The notes below the pieces were generated by a model, which made no database searches, had not been told where the DNA came from, and worked only from the letters and a program-made list of their open reading frames with translations. Positions 22,285 through 32,189 of a stretch of 64,000 nt of DNA are shown piece after piece. The stretch is from Bathynomus jamesi (lineage: Eukaryota > Arthropoda > Malacostraca > Isopoda > Cirolanidae), in the NCBI GenBank assembly GCA_023014485.1, contig JAJOZX010005794.1, forward strand, positions 208,891 to 272,890, in the 5' to 3' direction. Position numbers and translations under genes: made by a program. The number at the start of each line of letters is the position of its first letter. The stretch's first letter is position 1.

Positions 22285-25093
22285 CCTTACCTTATGAACC
22301 TTATGTTGTTTCGTGTGTTGGTCTCTCTTCACACGGAGGTCAAGCTGGTGGCCTCGCCTCTAGGTCTGGCCTGGTGGAGGAGCGAGTTACTTTCTTGCGC
22401 TCTCCACCGTACATAGCCAGGCACGCCCGGCTCATCTGGTACTGTCCTGAGCCAGGCATCCAGTCTTTTCTTGAAGACTTCAGCTTTGACCCCCGTTACG
22501 TTTCTGAGGTCCTTAGGAAGCTGGTTGAAAAGTCTTGGCCCCCTGACAACCAAGCTATTTTCCTTCAGGGTTGAGGAGGTCCCTTGTCGTGCTTTTAATT
22601 TGGGAACACTACACATTCTGCCTTTCCTATTTTCCAGTGTTGCTTGAATGGTAATTGGGTTTAGTTTTAGGTTTGGTACCAGTTTTTCGATCATTTTCCA
22701 TATGTAGATTATGATGTACCTCTCTCTTCTTCTTTCCAGTGAGTACAGATTTAGTTTACGTAGTCTTTCCCAGTAGTTGAGTTCTTTGCAGCCATCAATC
22801 TTGGCTGTGAAATGCCTTTGCGTTTCTTCTAGTTTATTAGTTTCTTCCTTTTTATATGGGGACGTCAAAACTGAGCAGTATTCAAGTTTTGGTATAATCA
22901 GTGTTTTTAGCAGGGGAATCATTACTGTCCTGTCCCTTCTCTTGAACATTCTTAGAACCTGTCCGGCGACTCTTTTTGCTTTATTTATCGCTATCTGATT
23001 TTGTGTTTCGAATTTCACATCATCTGTCATTATTATCCCGAGATCAATCGCTTTCATGCTTCTCTGAATTTCCTGTCTATCTGGAGCATAATATGCAGTC
23101 TGTTTAAGTTCTTCTTTTCTACCATATCTCAAGAGCTGAAATTTCTCGGCGTTGAATGACATGTTGTTGTCTTCTGACCATTTGTATATTTTGTTCGTGT
23201 CCCTCTGCAAGGCCTCCACGTCATGTACAATTGTACATCACCGATTTTTCTGCTGATCTTTGTATCGTCTGCAAAGGATGTTACTATACTATTGCTGTTT
23301 ACTCCGCTGTCTATGTCTGTTAGCATGATAATGAACAGGAGTGGGGCCAGTACTGTCCCTTGTGGTACTGAGCTGCGTACTTCCGATTCTGATGATGATA
23401 TACCTTGAATTTTGACAACCTGCAGACAATCACTAAGGAAGTTGTAGATCCGTTTTCCCACTTTGCCTGTTATTCCCATGTCTTTAATTTTATGTCCTAT
23501 TATACCATGGTCACATTTATCGAAAGCTTTAGCAAAATCTGTGTATATAACATCGTAGTTGTCATTGCCTTCCAATGCATCTAGGATATTGTTGTAGTGC
23601 TCTATTAGTTGTGATAGGCATGATCTACCTGATCGGAATCCATGCTGATTTTCGTTGAATCTTTCCCGTGTCTCCAGGAAATCATAAATTTTCTGTCTAA
23701 CTATTCTTTCAAATACTTTGGTGAGGTAGGACGTCAATGACACTGGTCTATAGTTCTTTGCTTGAGATCTGTCCCCTCCTTTATATATAGGGACAATGTT
23801 TGCTCTTTTCAAGATGCTCGGTATTTCCCCAGTGTCTAGGGATCTTCTCCATATCCAGTATAAAGGTGTAGCTATTTCATTTTTACAGTTTTTAATCAAT
23901 AATGCGTTCCAATTGTCCGGACCTGCAGCTGAATGTAGTTTCATTTGTTCTATAGCTCTCGCTACATCTTCTGGTGTAAACTCAAAGTCTGTTATATACT
24001 CTCCTTGCAATTCCTCTTCAAAGAATGCATTTATGTCAGGTATCGCTTTGTCACTTTTTGGGGTACTGAAAACTGATTCATATTGAGCTCTCAATGTATC
24101 AGATATTTCTTTTGGATCGTCGGTTAGTTCATTATTTCCCGTCCTTAAGGGCCCAATAGCGGCGACCATTTTTGTTTTCCTTTTTGCATAGCTATAGAAG
24201 TATTTTAGATTTTCCTTTATTGCTTCTACCGCCTTTTCCTCTTCCCTCTCTGTATGGTCCTTAATTATGGCTTGTATTTCCCTATCGATACCCTCCAGTT
24301 TTTCTCTTATTATTTTCCTGCCATTATCTCCGCAGTTTCCTAACTTCACCTCCACTCTCTTTCTTTTGCGGAATAGTCTTCTCTTTTGCCTTTCTAGCCA
24401 GCTCCTCTTTTCTTTTGGCTGTGATTTTGGAGCATATTTTTCTAAAATTCTCAGCATTTTTTCCTCCAAAGTTGTTAGCATTTCTTCCGTTGTTTTATTC
24501 TCGAAAATTGTTCTCCATTCTATTTGGGCCATGTACAATCTGATTGCTATCCAATTTATAGTCTTTGAGTTTAAGTTAAAGGCCCCGAATTTACTTCTTT
24601 CCACAATATGTGTATTGTCTTCTAATGCTGCCATCATATTTGTTGATATCTCGATTAAGTTGTGGTCTGAGATAATGGTTGGGGTTATTTTTATATCAGC
24701 AATCAAGTTCGTGTTATTCGTGAATACCAGATCCAGGCAGTTATTTTTTCTGGTATTTTCTGTTATCTCCTGTGTCAGCATAAACTCGTTTGTGAGAGCC
24801 ATCAACATTTTTGCTTGTTCCTGATCTTCTCTTGTGCCCCCCTTGTCCTGGTGAATATATATATTCCTATTCACCTTTTTATATTTTATAAATGGGAAGT
24901 TAAAGTCTCCGCAGATCATTATATTGGGGGATGGAGGGTTTATGGCCTTTATTAGCTTTCTAATGTCATCAATGGCCTCCGAGAATTTTTCGGTTGGGGT
25001 GCTTGGAGGTCTATAGATGACTATTACTATCAAGTTTAGTTTTTCTATTTTCACGGCTAGGAGTTCCACATAGCTGTTTGATTTACTTATTAT
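22285..25093 (-). mobile_element. CR1-like LINE, 5'-truncated
   Basis: A non-LTR retrotransposon lying inside the left terminus of Merlin #1. Its 3' end (low-complexity aaggtaaggtaa-type tail) is near 22285. Its 5' end is cut near 25093 within the endonuclease region. A second copy of the same family occupies 44.3-51.1 kb. Confidence 0.8.
22329..25069 (-). pseudogene. LINE endonuclease/reverse transcriptase
   Basis: Frame 25069-23129 (646 residues) begins within the apurinic-type endonuclease (YRPPSTPTEKF, ICGDFNFPF, catalytic SDHNLIEI). It continues through the linker into reverse transcriptase (NYRPVSLTSYLTKVFERIV, QHGFRSGRSC, TDFAKAFDKCDHG, SSVPQGTVLAPLLF, SFADDTKIS). Frame 23219-22329 (296 residues) continues with the C-terminal part (NNMSFNAEKFQLLRYG, LKTLIIPKLEYCSVLTSPYK) to the end. 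A single frameshift near 23220 separates them. The N-terminal start is missing. Such proteins nick DNA and copy their own RNA at the site. Confidence 0.9.
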
Positions 25094-25402
25094 TCGTTAT
25101 TATTCGTTTTTTGACCCAGTCACACCCAGCTATAACAGCAATATATATTGAATAACCAATCAAAACTGAATAAGAAAATATATTTATTATCTTGTGCAAA
25201 TTTGTATAAAATGTTTTTTTTATTAAAATATATTTCCTATTTTTGGTGTTTTTTCAATATATATATATATCGAGTATTTGGTGAATATTTCTTATTTTTG
25301 GTGATTCTGGCTACTTCTGCATAATTCAATTTGTCCTGTTTTACAAGTAAATCATTTTTAGCAATTTTTAGTCTGTTCAGTTTGGTTTTTTTGTGACGAA
25401 GT

Positions 25403-25660
25403 ATGACGTGTCAGTTATGCATATTTGATTTTGAAGACCTGATCCGCCTTATTGCCCTCAATGAAGACAAGAGTTTAGACCTTTTTTTCAATCACAGAAT
25501 AATTAAGACATCTGTGACCTGCCCTAAATGCAATAGTGCTTGTATTTTAAGAAAAGACCAGGTCTTTAGGTGCCATAAAAAAATCCTAAAAATAACCGTG
25601 TGTCATTTCAGTTTAAGGGCACGCGAAATTTAGCAGACTACCCATGCAAGGTTGGCACAT
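25403..25660 (+). pseudogene. Merlin/ISXO2-type transposase N-terminus
   Basis: This encodes MTCQLCIFDFEDLIRLI, then KTSVTCPKCNSACILRKDQV and FRCHKK. It is a zinc ribbon (CPKC...C) like the one that heads ISXO2/IS1595 and Merlin transposases. The reading ends near a GTTGGC sequence at 25660. No catalytic domain follows in this element. The same exon is present in Merlin #2 on the minus strand (35560-35830) and, diverged, in Merlin #4 and #5. Confidence 0.65.
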
Positions 25661-25909
25661 GTTATTACATTATCATTTGTATAATTTAAGTCTCAGGGGT
25701 ATGGGGGCTCCACCCCCGTAAAGATCACGCATCACAAATTGATCGGTCCTAATGTTTTGCAGACAGTTCAGTATGTGACACCAGTTAGGTCAACTATACG
25801 CTCTTGATGATTGGTTAGGTTAAGTCATGATATTTTCATTTAAATTCATTAGTTTAAACGAAAATGACGAGTGCAAACTTTTCTGGTTAATTTTGAGGTG
25901 TTTTGTACG

Positions 25910-25999
25910 AAACTGCCATCTGTTTCCTGTGCAAATGCGTAGTTTTCAAGATGATGATATCTCGAAAACTACGCATTTGCACAGGAAACAGATGGCAGA
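25910..25999. repeat. Palindrome in Merlin #1
   Basis: Arms of about 40 bp (gccatctgtttcctgtgcaa and complement toward 25998) with a few-base loop around aagatgatgatatc. The same hairpin is in Merlin #2 at 35345-35432. The bases beyond, ttttctggttaattttgagg and complement, extend the symmetry outward to about 25870-26040. Confidence 0.85.
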
Positions 26000-26504
26000 T
26001 TCGTGCAGAACACCTCAAAATTGACCAGAAAAGTTTGCTCTCATTATAAAAAGAGACTGGGTCAAAAAATGAATAATTACCATATTTTTTTTAGATATAT
26101 AGAATACATAGTTATATTTGTGTAATTGTAATTGATTCAGACAAAATTAATTGTAATTGATCTTGAAATTGTGAAGTACGATACTAATTAATTAATTTGA
26201 AAAATAAAAATAAAAAATTGTAATTGTTTCCATTTTGTGTAATTGAACCCAACCCTGGCTTTTAAGCTACATATGTTTGTTTTTTTTCTTTTTAGATAAA
26301 CATGGATTTCAGCAGTTTGAATATGAGCAGGTTCTGTTATGACCCATTTAAAAAACACAAAGGAAAAGTGAAAAAAGGCATTCATGCATTAACTAAAAAT
26401 TTGATTGATCAAAATCCTGAATTGAAACTAACAAATAATCATAAAGCATGTGCAACCTATTGAAATATACGGTAAATGTACAGTATTACACCTGTCTCCC
26501 TTTC

Positions 26505-26710
26505 GAGGTGAAATTTATGTTTTTCCTATGGTTTTTGATGTTTTGAACGAATCTGACCTTCAAAACAGTCGGAAATGACTCGTTTTTGAGATCCCCCCCC
26601 CCCAGCCGGCAATGTGGGGGAAATCACAGAAAACGAGTCATTTCCGACAGTTTTGAAGGTCAGATTCATTCAAAACATCAAAAACCATAGGAAAAACAAA
26701 TTTCACCTTC
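26505..26710. repeat. Foldback palindrome next to CCTAA array
   Basis: Arms of about 85 bp (cctatggtttttgatgtttt with complement at 26663-26695; ctgaccttcaaaacagtcgg with complement near 26645) enclose a loop with a run of C and agccggcaatgtgggggaaa. The arms differ at only a few sites, so a strong hairpin is expected. Confidence 0.9.
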
Positions 26711-26715
26711 AAAAT

Positions 26716-27675
26716 TGACCTGACCTAACCTAATAACCTAACCTGATAACCTAACCTGATAACCTAACCTGATAACCTAACCTGATAACCTAACCTGATA
26801 ACCTAACCTGATACCTAACCTGATAACCTAACCTGATAACCTAACCTGATAACCTAACCTAATAACCTAACCTAATAACCTAACCTAATAACCTAACCTA
26901 ATAACCTACTAATACCTAACCTAATAACCTAACCTAATAACCTAACCTAATAACCTAACCTAATAACCTAACCTAATAACCTAACCTAATAACCTAACCT
27001 AATAACCTAACCTAATAACCTAACCTAATAACCTAACCTAATAACCTAACCTAATAACCTAACCTAATAACCTAACCTAATAACCTAACCTAATAACCTA
27101 ACCTAATAACCTAACCTAATACCTAACCTAATAACCTAACCTAATAACCTAACCTAATAACCTAACCTAATAACCTAACCTAATAACCTAACCTAATAAC
27201 CTAACCTAATAACCTAACCTAATAACCTAACCTAATAACCTAACCTAATAACCTAACCTAATAACCTAACCTAATAACCAACCTAATAACCTAACCTAAC
27301 CTAACCTAATAACCTAACCTAATAACCTAACCTAATAACCTAACCTAATAACCTAACCTAATAACCTAACCTAATAACCTAACCTAATAACCTAACTAAT
27401 AACCTAACTAATAACCTAACCTAATAACCTAACCTAATAACCTAACCTAATAACCTAACCTAATAACCTAACCTAATAACCTAACCTAATAACCTAACCT
27501 AATAACCTAACCTAATAACCTAACCTAATAACCTAACCTAATAACCTAACCTAATAACCTAACCTAATAACCTAACCTAATAACCTAACCTAATAACCTA
27601 ACCTAATAACCTAACCTAATAACCTAACCTAATAACCTAACCTAATAACCTAACCTAATAACCTAACCTAACCTA
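26716..27675. repeat. Telomere-like CCTAACCTAATAA array (~960 bp)
   Basis: Tandem 13-bp units, acctaacctaata, with the first several reading acctaacctgata. Each unit is two CCTAA motifs plus three bases. The canonical arthropod telomere is CCTAA/TTAGG. It is internal, bounded by the palindrome on one side and by Merlin coding sequence on the other, so it is not a chromosome end in its present place. A few units lose one base (near 26905, 27120, 27396, 27412). Confidence 0.95.
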
Positions 27676-28309
27676 AAAGAAAAATAGGAATTACCTTTAA
27701 AATCTAAGACAGAATAATCGGTAATTATATAGAAAATGGCGCAACCCGAAGTATGATGTAAAAAACATTTTATTAGGTCAATTTCGATGTGCTGAAGCCA
27801 AATCTGTTAACCATTTGGTGTGCAAATGCTTCAAATTAGAGTAAATGTTATTTATATTTTACTCTTATTTTGAAGCATTTGCCTAAAAAATGGCGGTTAA
27901 TATTCGTTTTAATGCTTTGTTCATTTTTTATAGGAGACATTCTATGACAATTTAACATATAAATTCATATTCAGGACACCTTGAAACCTCAGGGAAACTG
28001 ATAAAAATCAAAGAAATGTAATAATTATTTTTATGGAAAAAAAAAAATAAAAAAATTTAGACGTAAAAAGTAGCCATTATAGGCCATTGACCGAGTATTT
28101 AGCTTTTAACGCTGTTAAAATTTTAACGAACGTCGCCCTCTCCAGTTTTATGGGGAGACATCTCGTGGCAAAATTAGGAAACATAGGTAAAAACAACCAA
28201 TTAAAAATAGTTTTGTTTCACGTGACCTTATCCAACCAATCAGAGACGTACATTTTGAATCTCTCATAATGCATACTCATTTAAGAATGCTTTTTCAGTC
28301 TGGTTTTCA

Positions 28310-28626
28310 TTTTGGTTTGCGGAGGTTGTGATTGCCTGGGTTTTTGGTACCTTGGAACGCAGTTCCAAAAAACTACTGTTGTTTGCGGTTCCTCAGAGAG
28401 ACGCAACAACTCTTGTTCGCCTGATCCAGCAACATATTAGGCCTGGGACTACAATCTATTCCGACGAGTGGCGTGCGTATTCACAACTTGGAAATCTAGG
28501 CTACATTCACTGGACAGTCAACCATTCACAGCGGTTCGTGGAAGACACCGTTCACATTCAAAATATTGAGCGTTGTTGGAAAGATGTGAAAAGCTGGATA
28601 TTACGGTCTGGCAACAAAACCCAATC
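28310..28626 (+). CDS. Merlin/ISXO2-like DDE transposase exon
   Basis: About 100 residues carry WVFGTLERSSKKLLLFAVPQ, TTIYSDEWRAYSQLG, WTVNHSQRFVEDTVHIQNIE and RCWKDVKSW. This is the catalytic part of ISXO2-like (IS1595/Merlin) transposases, with the second Asp in YSDEW and the last acidic residue in NIERCWKDVK. The first catalytic Asp (VDET-type) is not visible upstream; the exon may start at an acceptor such as cttttttcag near 28295. It ends CAG|GTTAGGTTAGG, where a telomere-like array begins. It is the only open catalytic Merlin segment in the window. Confidence 0.8.
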
Positions 28627-28815
28627 AGGTTAGGTTAGGTCAGTTTAGGTTAGGTTAGGTTAGGTTAGGTCAGTTCAGTTTAGGTTAGGTCAGTTTAGGT
28701 CAGGTTAGGTTAGGTTAGGTTAGTTTAGGTTAGGTCTTTAGGTTAGGTTAGGTCTGTTTAGGTTAGGTTAGGTTAGGTCTTTAGGTTAGGTTAGGTCTGT
28801 TTAGGTTAGGTTAGG
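28627..28815 (+). repeat. TTAGG-like array after DDE exon
   Basis: Repeats of GTTAG with interspersed gtcagttta and gtcttta variants start exactly at the end of the catalytic exon (caatcag|gttaggttagg). The orientation is opposite to the long array at 26716-27675. It is less regular than that array. Confidence 0.9.
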
Positions 28816-28816
28816 T

Positions 28817-29016
28817 CTGAACCAAAACATATTTTTCTGGTGTTTTTTAGTGTGATTTGCTCAAATCTGAACTTCGTTTCTTTAGGAAATGAGCCGTTTT
28901 TGAGAAATTTTCAATTTTAAAATTTCTCAAAAATGGCTCATTTCCCAAAGAAACAAAGTTCAGATTTGAACAAATCACACCACAAAACACCAGGAAAATA
29001 TGTTTTGGTTCAGAAA
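28817..29016. repeat. Foldback palindrome
   Basis: Arms of about 95 bp (ctgaaccaaaacatattttt with complement ending 29016; aaatctgaacttcgtttctt and complement) leave a short loop around ttcaattttaaaattt. It follows the TTAGG-like array directly, as in Merlin #4 and #5. A Merlin-like terminus (cgaataattacc) ends near 29046. Confidence 0.9.
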
Positions 29017-29059
29017 GGAGGAAAAGCACTAAAACGAATAATTACCAAAATGGCTAACA

Positions 29060-29254
29060 AGCACATGAAAACTAACCTAACCTAAGAGTAAAATAACCAC
29101 ACGTTGGGCACGACAACTCAGAAAGCAAAACACCATGTTTTTGGAAAAATAGAATTGCTTCTTCATCATTTTCGTAAAACTTTACAATAGCTTCAATGTA
29201 TCTAACAGAACACCCTTCACACTCCATTGCTATACCAACATTAAAAGGGCGCAT
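29060..29254 (-). pseudogene. Merlin transposase N-terminal exon, minus strand
   Basis: The reading MECEGCSVRYIEAIVKFYEN, then LLSELSCPTCGYFTLR, has two CxxC pairs like the zinc-ribbon starts of Merlin #1, #2 and #4. It ends CTTAG|GTTAGGTTAG near 29090, again a GTTAGG motif just after the exon. It faces the catalytic exon at 28310-28626 and cannot be spliced to it. Confidence 0.6.
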
Positions 29255-29307
29255 TTTAAAAGGGTTATAAAATTGCTTCTGTTAAGAACTACTTTGACTC
29301 GCGGAGC

Positions 29308-29697
29308 AAAATTATTGGAACCAAAACATAAATGATGGGCAAATGAATGAACTTCAAAAATTTGTAATTTTATTTATAATCTGTAAAAATGTAATTTGCA
29401 CACCAAATGGTTAACAGATTTGGCTTCAGCACATCGAAATTGACCTAATAAAATGTTTTTTACATCATACTTCGGGTTGCGCCATTTTCTATATATTTTC
29501 CCAGAATAAAATTATTGGAACCAAAACATAAATGATGGGCAAATGAATGAACTTCAAAAATTTATAATTTTACTTATAATCTGTAAAAATATAATTTGCA
29601 CACCAAATGGTTAACAGATTTGGCTTCAGCACATCGAAATTGACCTAATAAAATGTTTTTTACATCATACTTCGGGTTGCGCCATTTTCTATATAAT
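29308..29697. repeat. 200-bp direct repeat, two copies
   Basis: attattggaaccaaaacata recurs at 29311 and 29511, and the following 185 bp, through gggttgcgccattttctata, is repeated almost exactly. The second copy is the right terminus of Merlin #3. The first is an internal duplicate of that terminus. Confidence 0.95.
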
Positions 29698-29701
29698 AAC
29701 C

Positions 29702-29850
29702 GAATAATCACAGTACCGTCTTTTCTTCATTTTAAACACAACGTAACTTTTTCTACAACACCACAGTTTCTGGTCTTGACGATATGTGCACTCCATTTTA
29801 CAGTGTGGACACTTCACTACTGTCGGTAGAACACTGAGCACGCAGAAACT
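29702..29850 (-). pseudogene. Merlin zinc-ribbon exon of element #5
   Basis: Read on the minus strand: VVKCPHCKMECTYRQDQ, KLWCCRKSYVV and MKKRRYCDYS. CPHC and WCC form the ribbon. The coding frame continues across Merlin #3 as DYSVLDFK (27719-27700), followed by GTAATT, a possible donor, about 30 bp before the long telomere-like array. An in-frame stop lies upstream (NLE-stop). No catalytic part is seen for this element. Confidence 0.65.
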
Positions 29851-30741
29851 CAACACTTTATTCTAAATTTTCATAGAAAGCGACAATACAGTAGTAATAA
29901 TTGAATGAACACATGTCACACAAAGCCATTCCAGTAGCAAACTAATTCAAATTCGAAATGGATGGAGCGCTCTGATTGGGCAGACATGTGACGGCAACAC
30001 AAACGAAGGTACGAACACACACTAGATACACACCAAAAAAATATTTATATCTCGAAAATGAAGCATTTGCGACAAATGCTATAGAAGGAAAGTGTCTTAG
30101 AATTAAAAAATCTACTTAATGAACATATAATAATTGCTGGACGTTAGACGGGTGTAATAGTAGAATAATACCAAATATACTAGCAAACTGTCCATCCCCA
30201 ATGCCTGAATGTGAACCACTTGAAAAATCACCATCCACCTCATCAAGTGCTCCATCTGAGCTAGAAACCATTGGAGATATAGTTGAAATGCAGTATGAGC
30301 TTAGTAAATTCAATGCTTCATTGGCCACACTTGATGAGACCCCAATAAAACCATGTAAACTCTGACAGTGCTGGTTATGCAAAGAGAAAGTTGAGGAAAG
30401 TAGGAGGAGTTGTGAAAAGAAAGTTAAACTTGCAACTAAACAACCAATTTCATGCAGTGACTCAGATGATACAGAACTGGAGATTCTTCAACAACTAAAA
30501 GAGAAATTTAATCAAGTTACAAGTCAAAGTGAAAAACTGACAATTCTTACTATCCTACCAAAAAGATGGACAAAGTAAAGATCAGAGAAGAATTTAAGTA
30601 CTCAGATTACATGGCTAGGCAAGCAAAGAGTTTGGTGAGGGAGAAGGGAGTGCTTTCAACTCCTAATCCGCATTTGGGGAAACGCCTGAATAGTGAAACT
30701 GCTGCCAAAGTAATTGACTTCTATCATTCGCCAGAACATAA

Positions 30742-31040
30742 GAAGAACAAGAAATTTTTATAGTGGGCACACTAGGGTCCACTTCGGCCCATCGAGGTGG
30801 CTCCACTATGTAAAAACTGCCTGTACATTGGCAACAACCAATTTTTACAAAACTAATTAGTTATCAATTTAAAACTAAAGATAGAATCTCTGGATCCAGA
30901 GGATCAAAGTCATAATAGGCTACTATCCAGAAATATGTTACACTCTATATTTATTTATAACTGACATGCAAATATATCAGATCCAAAGAATCCAGTCAAT
31001 TTCATTACAGTACCCATCAATACCAGTACCTTGCCAACCA
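30742..31040 (+). repeat. Dispersed repeat (SINE/LINE 3' type), copy 1
   Basis: This starts cataagaagaacaagaaatt, then tagtgggcacactagggtcc, cgaggtggctccacta, and ends near the gatccaaagaatcc region. A reverse-orientation copy lies at 54320-54600, where the same words read cttatgttcttatg and agtggagccacctcgatggg. The two are about 80-85% alike by eye. It truncates the Cc8L18.2-like gene of element #2. Bases 31041-31440 hold another possible tail (caccttaaacagaaaaaaac on the minus strand) but nothing certain. Confidence 0.75.
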
Positions 31041-32189
31041 AAAATAGGTCACGGTCCATATCAATTGCGGACCAAGTCAAAATTTACAACCATATACATT
31101 ACAATATATATAGTACTTAGGAGGAAAAGTGGAAAGACTGTACAGTAATGTAGAAATGTGTGCGCACCCATTTTAGGTCTTCCATTTATAGGTATTTGTG
31201 GGGCAAGTGAAGATCATGAGTTTTTCAATACCTCACAGTACTATGGGGGGCACGGCTCGGCAGAGGAATCTCTCTAAATGGGGTGTGTAAGGACAGAGAG
31301 TATCCCCTAACCCAAGATGCTGCCTCCCTATATCCCACAACACTTGTTTGTTTTGTTTTTTTCTGTTTAAGGTGCTTCAACCCTGCTGGATTATTGACAC
31401 CACCACAACACTTGTGTTGAGCTGTGGGATCTATCACCTAAATGCACATAATATATATATATGAAATAAACTAGTACCATTCATGCAATAAAAATGGGCT
31501 TAAACACTATCACCAGATGTCCCTTGCAGACATCAAACTACCCAACCTTCTTTTGAAGGAATCAAGTGTATCTGAAGTCGCCACTTTTTCTGTCAGACTG
31601 TTCCAAAACTTAATTACCATATTTTTCGGTACATAAGACACCCTATTTTCAAGGCCTTTTTTCAGGAAAAAATTTATGACCAACTACTGTACCTAGTTGT
31701 CAGAAAATGTCCGTAATTTTCTACCAGCGAGGCTGACTTTTGTTAAAGCCCTCCATCAAAAGTATGGTGATACATTTTCTTTCACCCATACTCATTATAA
31801 GAAAATAGTATTAAGTATACGGGAGACTATACTATATGTTATGAAACATAAAAGTAAATCATTATGCAATACGTACTGTTTTTCTTGTTATCACTTATCA
31901 GTGGGTTGGGAAGAGTAGAAACTTAGTGTAAAACTGGCCAAACCAATACACAATCAGGAGGGACTAAGAGATGATGAATTTTTGTAAAAATCCATCAGTT
32001 CCTCTAGCCCATATAAAAGGTAAGGATAATATGAGTTTCATCGCACTCAGAATATCAAAAGCAAATATAATTATAAAATATTAAAGCATAATTTTCTCAT
32101 CATTTTCAGATAAGTCACTATGCTCGCAGATGCGTCCTTATCAAATTATGTAGATTTGAATATTATGACATTTTTGTGGCATTTTCTTC

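Larger units (their letters stand above)
22280..26081 (+). mobile_element. Merlin-type element #1, split by a LINE
   Basis: A perfect 8-bp duplication, atattttt, lies at 22272-22279 and 26082-26089. The right terminus, read inward, is GGTAATTATTCATTTTTTGA. The left terminus is GGTTA at 22280, then LINE sequence, then the terminus resumes near 25093 (TTATTATTCGTTTTTTGACC). A second copy at 35264-36135 shows the intact arrangement. Without the LINE it is about 1 kb. It encodes only a zinc-ribbon N-terminus (25403), so it is non-autonomous. Its right part holds a palindrome at 25910-25999. Confidence 0.85.
22037..26257. mobile_element. hAT MITE holding Merlin #1 and a LINE
   Basis: Termini CAGGGTTGGATAC and, read inward from 26257, CAGGGTTGGGTTC. 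A perfect 8-bp duplication, gcttttaa, lies at 22029-22036 and 26258-26265. Its own sequence is the TAATTGTAATTGATT-rich stretches at 22037-22271 and 26090-26257. Everything between is a Merlin insertion with a LINE in it. Confidence 0.9.
27720..29701 (+). mobile_element. Merlin-type element #3
   Basis: A perfect 8-bp duplication, gaataatc, lies at 27712-27719 and 29702-29709. Inverted termini of over 100 bp start GGTAATTATATAGAAAATGG on the left and GGTTATTATATAGAAAATGG read inward from 29701. The right end contains this arm twice (200-bp direct repeat). Inside are a catalytic exon on plus (28328), a telomere-like array, a palindrome, and a zinc-ribbon exon on minus (29254-29072). The two coding parts point in opposite directions, so the interior is rearranged or composite. 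Confidence 0.85.
26471..30172 (-). mobile_element. Merlin-type element #5, holding Merlin #3
   Basis: A perfect 8-bp duplication, aaatatac, lies at 26463-26470 and 30173-30180. Termini are GGTAAATGTACAGTATTACA at the left and, read inward from 30172, GGTATTATTCTACTATTACA. Its plan on the minus strand is a zinc-ribbon exon (29702-29850), a telomere-like array (27675 down to 26716), then a 200-bp palindrome (26710-26505). Merlin #3 sits just after the zinc ribbon. Confidence 0.85.
19079..30741 (+). mobile_element. Long-terminus DNA element #2 (Cc8L18.2-like), heavily nested
   Basis: The left end is GGGTCATTCCATGTCAGTTC at 19079, closely like GGGTCATTCTCTGTCAGATC of the better copy at 55818-61530. 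Removing the hAT (19471-21487) and hAT MITE (22037-26257) leaves about 975 bp between this end and the gene start near 26300. In copy #1 the same distance is about 1,060 bp. The gene runs on both sides of Merlin #5 and breaks off at 30741 where a short repeat starts. The right terminus is absent. Confidence 0.6.
26283..30741 (+). pseudogene. Cc8L18.2-like protein, N-terminal half (element #2)
   Basis: The start reads MDFSSLNMSRFCYDPFKKHK near 26294 and runs to NHKACATY, a stop, then NILA. Merlin #5 lies inside this stretch (26471-30172). Past it the frame resumes with NCPSPMPECEPLEKSP, then KEKVEESRRS, LQQLKEKFNQVTSQSEKLTI, and DYMARQAKSLVREKGVLSTP to KVIDFYHSPE at 30741. A CxDPxxxH start, an acidic/serine linker and a YMARxAKxLVxEKG block match the Cc8L18.2-like group of arthropod proteins as I remember it. 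There are in-frame stops, and the C-terminal half is lost. The function is unproven; its element context suggests a transposase. Confidence 0.6.

Noticed and set aside
22777..24824. Plus-strand frames opposite the LINE
   Set aside because: They are shadows of the minus-strand LINE protein.
25403..25633. Independent host zinc-finger gene
   Set aside because: The same exon recurs in several Merlin-type elements with exact 8-bp target duplications.
26716..27675. A true chromosome end
   Set aside because: The array is internal, its unit is 13 bp rather than pure TTAGG, and it lies within a transposon with matching target duplications.
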